From CALBTQ01 sp036743315 (GTDB lineage: Bacteria > Lernaellota > Lernaellaia > Lernaellales > Lernaellaceae): a stretch of 31,506 nucleotides of DNA. Position 1 is the first letter of the stretch. Every line of letters starts with the position of its first letter. The stretch is from positions 1 through 31,506 of the forward strand of contig DAINPV010000007.1 in assembly GCA_036743315.1 (NCBI GenBank). The letters are read 5' to 3'. The position numbers were made by a program, and so were the translations under genes. Below are positions 30,535-31,506 of this stretch, in pieces. Under the pieces are notes generated by a model that did no database searches, was not told where the DNA came from, and saw only the letters and a list, made by a program, of their open reading frames with translations.

Positions 30535-31461
30535 TTACTCTTCGACATCTTCATCTGAATTATATGCTTTGATTGCTAGATGAACGAATTCTTCTGGGAG
30601 AGTCCTTTTCTTCACCTGTCCTTCAAGATATTTTGCCATCTTTCCACCATGGATGTAATCATCGCGCATCCATCGCCTGAATTCTCCAAGGGAAGCCTCT
30701 GGATAGCACCAGACATCTTGTGGATTAGATGCGGCTTGTGAAAAATATTCTGGGTAATTATGTTTCCACTGAATTCGCTCTCCATACCTTTCCCCAAGCC
30801 TATTGTCTGTCCAATTCTTGCTCCATGTTTTTCCAACGCTGATGTCCGGAACAAAAGATTGATCGATGTGCAGCCCGTGTTGCCCTAAAGTGAGAATCAT
30901 ATCGGCAATTTCTTTAAAGATACTGAAATATCCCGTTGGCACCGCATTATAATTTAAAGATAATCTGTCATGAAATTGTCTCCATTCATCTGATACGGCC
31001 ACTCTTGGATCATATCCGACTTGATCGTAGATAAAATCATGCAACGTTTTCGCAGCTAGTATTCTGAAATTTCTCCGGGCTTCATCCCTTATGTTATCGC
31101 CTGCCTCAAAAGCAAAATATTCTAAAACAGCCATACAGACTGTATCAGGGTAAGCAAATATCGCAGTTCCACGATCTGTAACTCGAATAAAAGGGTGCTC
31201 TAACGACAAACCGCGGTCATGTAGAAGCTCCTTGATTTTCGAGATTCGTGGTCTTTGCACCCCTTCTTGCCATTCGGCTCCAATCGAGATAATTGTTCTG
31301 TTGTCCACACCACATAATCTTGCCAATCCTCTTTGGGTTAAAAATGGAGTTCCATCACTCAACACTCCCATGCCGACGCCCTGAATTTCTTTTTGGCACC
31401 TAATAAAAAGATCGCCTTGAAGGGGGGTGGTGACCATTTTAGCAGTAATCGGTGGTAACAT
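30535..31461 (-). CDS. Phage-type protein, possibly BstA/KilA-N-like; start may lie outside the window
   Basis: 308 aa from ATG 31461, but the frame stays open to the window edge (31506) and neither ATG 31461 nor 31437 has a ribosome site, so the true start may be upstream. Segments: GMGVLSDGTPFLTQRGLARLCGVDNRTI (helix-turn-helix/KilA-N-like), then AYPDTVCMAVLEYFAFEAGDN, YDQVGYDPR, VPTGYFSIFKEIADM, SFVPDISVGKTW and DVWCYPEASLGEFRRWM. I associate this pattern with phage or prophage proteins of the BstA type (abortive infection), from memory and not verified. AT-rich codon use contrasts with the chromosome to the left. Confidence 0.6.
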   Translation of the reverse strand: MLPPITAKMVTTPLQGDLFIRCQKEIQGVGMGVLSDGTPFLTQRGLARLCGVDNRTIISIGAEWQEGVQRPRISKIKELLHDRGLSLEHPFIRVTDRGTAIFAYPDTVCMAVLEYFAFEAGDNIRDEARRNFRILAAKTLHDFIYDQVGYDPRVAVSDEWRQFHDRLSLNYNAVPTGYFSIFKEIADMILTLGQHGLHIDQSFVPDISVGKTWSKNWTDNRLGERYGERIQWKHNYPEYFSQAASNPQDVWCYPEASLGEFRRWMRDDYIHGGKMAKYLEGQVKKRTLPEEFVHLAIKAYNSDEDVEE

Positions 31462-31506
31462 TGTGATTTCAATGCGTTTTGTGGTGGTGACCTCTCCATC
31501 TTTTTT

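Noticed and set aside
1..31506. tRNA or rRNA genes
   Set aside because: No cloverleaf or rRNA signature was recognised by eye; short tRNAs could still have been missed.

Overview
This window reads as a scaffold of an uncultured, GC-rich, Gram-negative bacterium. Didermy is inferred from an outer-membrane-barrel-like protein and several signal-peptide and lipoprotein genes. Lipoproteins with a run of aspartates right after the lipobox cysteine, a CFI-box exported protein, an LL-diaminopimelate-type aminotransferase and a non-E. coli LexA operator fit a deltaproteobacterial/Myxococcota-like lineage or a candidate phylum; the sequence alone does not settle which. Four runs of exactly 100 N mark scaffold joins. 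One of them (29087-29186) is flanked by an exact 55-bp duplication and is almost certainly an assembly artefact.

Layout. 1-1960: a truncated poly-Asp lipoprotein and a NYN-nuclease/LOTUS protein (minus strand). 1961-3390: a REPIN-like repeat, then lexA under a promoter embedded in a perfect inverted repeat, coupled to a small Cys-rich ORF. 3396-3640: two other palindromic repeat families. 7653-3665: a minus-strand operon (CFI-box exported protein, barrel protein, TruA, coiled-coil/FHA protein) with a good promoter and a rho-independent terminator. 7736-12200: DapL-like aminotransferase, a second REPIN, a membrane protein plus NadA, then an ACT-domain protein, a membrane-anchored PH-like protein and a second poly-Asp lipoprotein. 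12240-12680: copies of the two palindromic families. 16201-12669: an O-methyltransferase followed by a 931-aa protein with two complete radical-SAM halves. 16204-18165: a dense REP array with a REP-associated HUH transposase (RAYT) and a truncated RAYT copy. 18220-22809: DUF4380-like protein, a small hypothetical, a fold-III PLP amino-acid deaminase/aldolase coupled to a chagasin-like inhibitor, and a secreted hypothetical. 22825-24241: an AbiEi-like regulator with a palindromic operator, and an AT-rich island with two related palindromes. 27377-24242: operon of an FxLYD/DUF4124-like protein, a SAM hydrolase, a DUF2914 protein and a Y-family polymerase that has lost its catalytic carboxylates (ImuB-like). 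27442-30214: a 728-aa secreted protein split by the false gap and a small conserved protein. 30535-31506: an AT-richer, phage-like gene running to the window edge.

Main points of interest: the modular REP/RAYT array (whole modules duplicated, with one gap probably hiding another RAYT copy), the tandem radical-SAM protein with its O-methyltransferase, the dead Y-family polymerase, and the AT-rich AbiEi locus with three palindromic operators. All family calls are from reading motifs by eye; no database search was possible.
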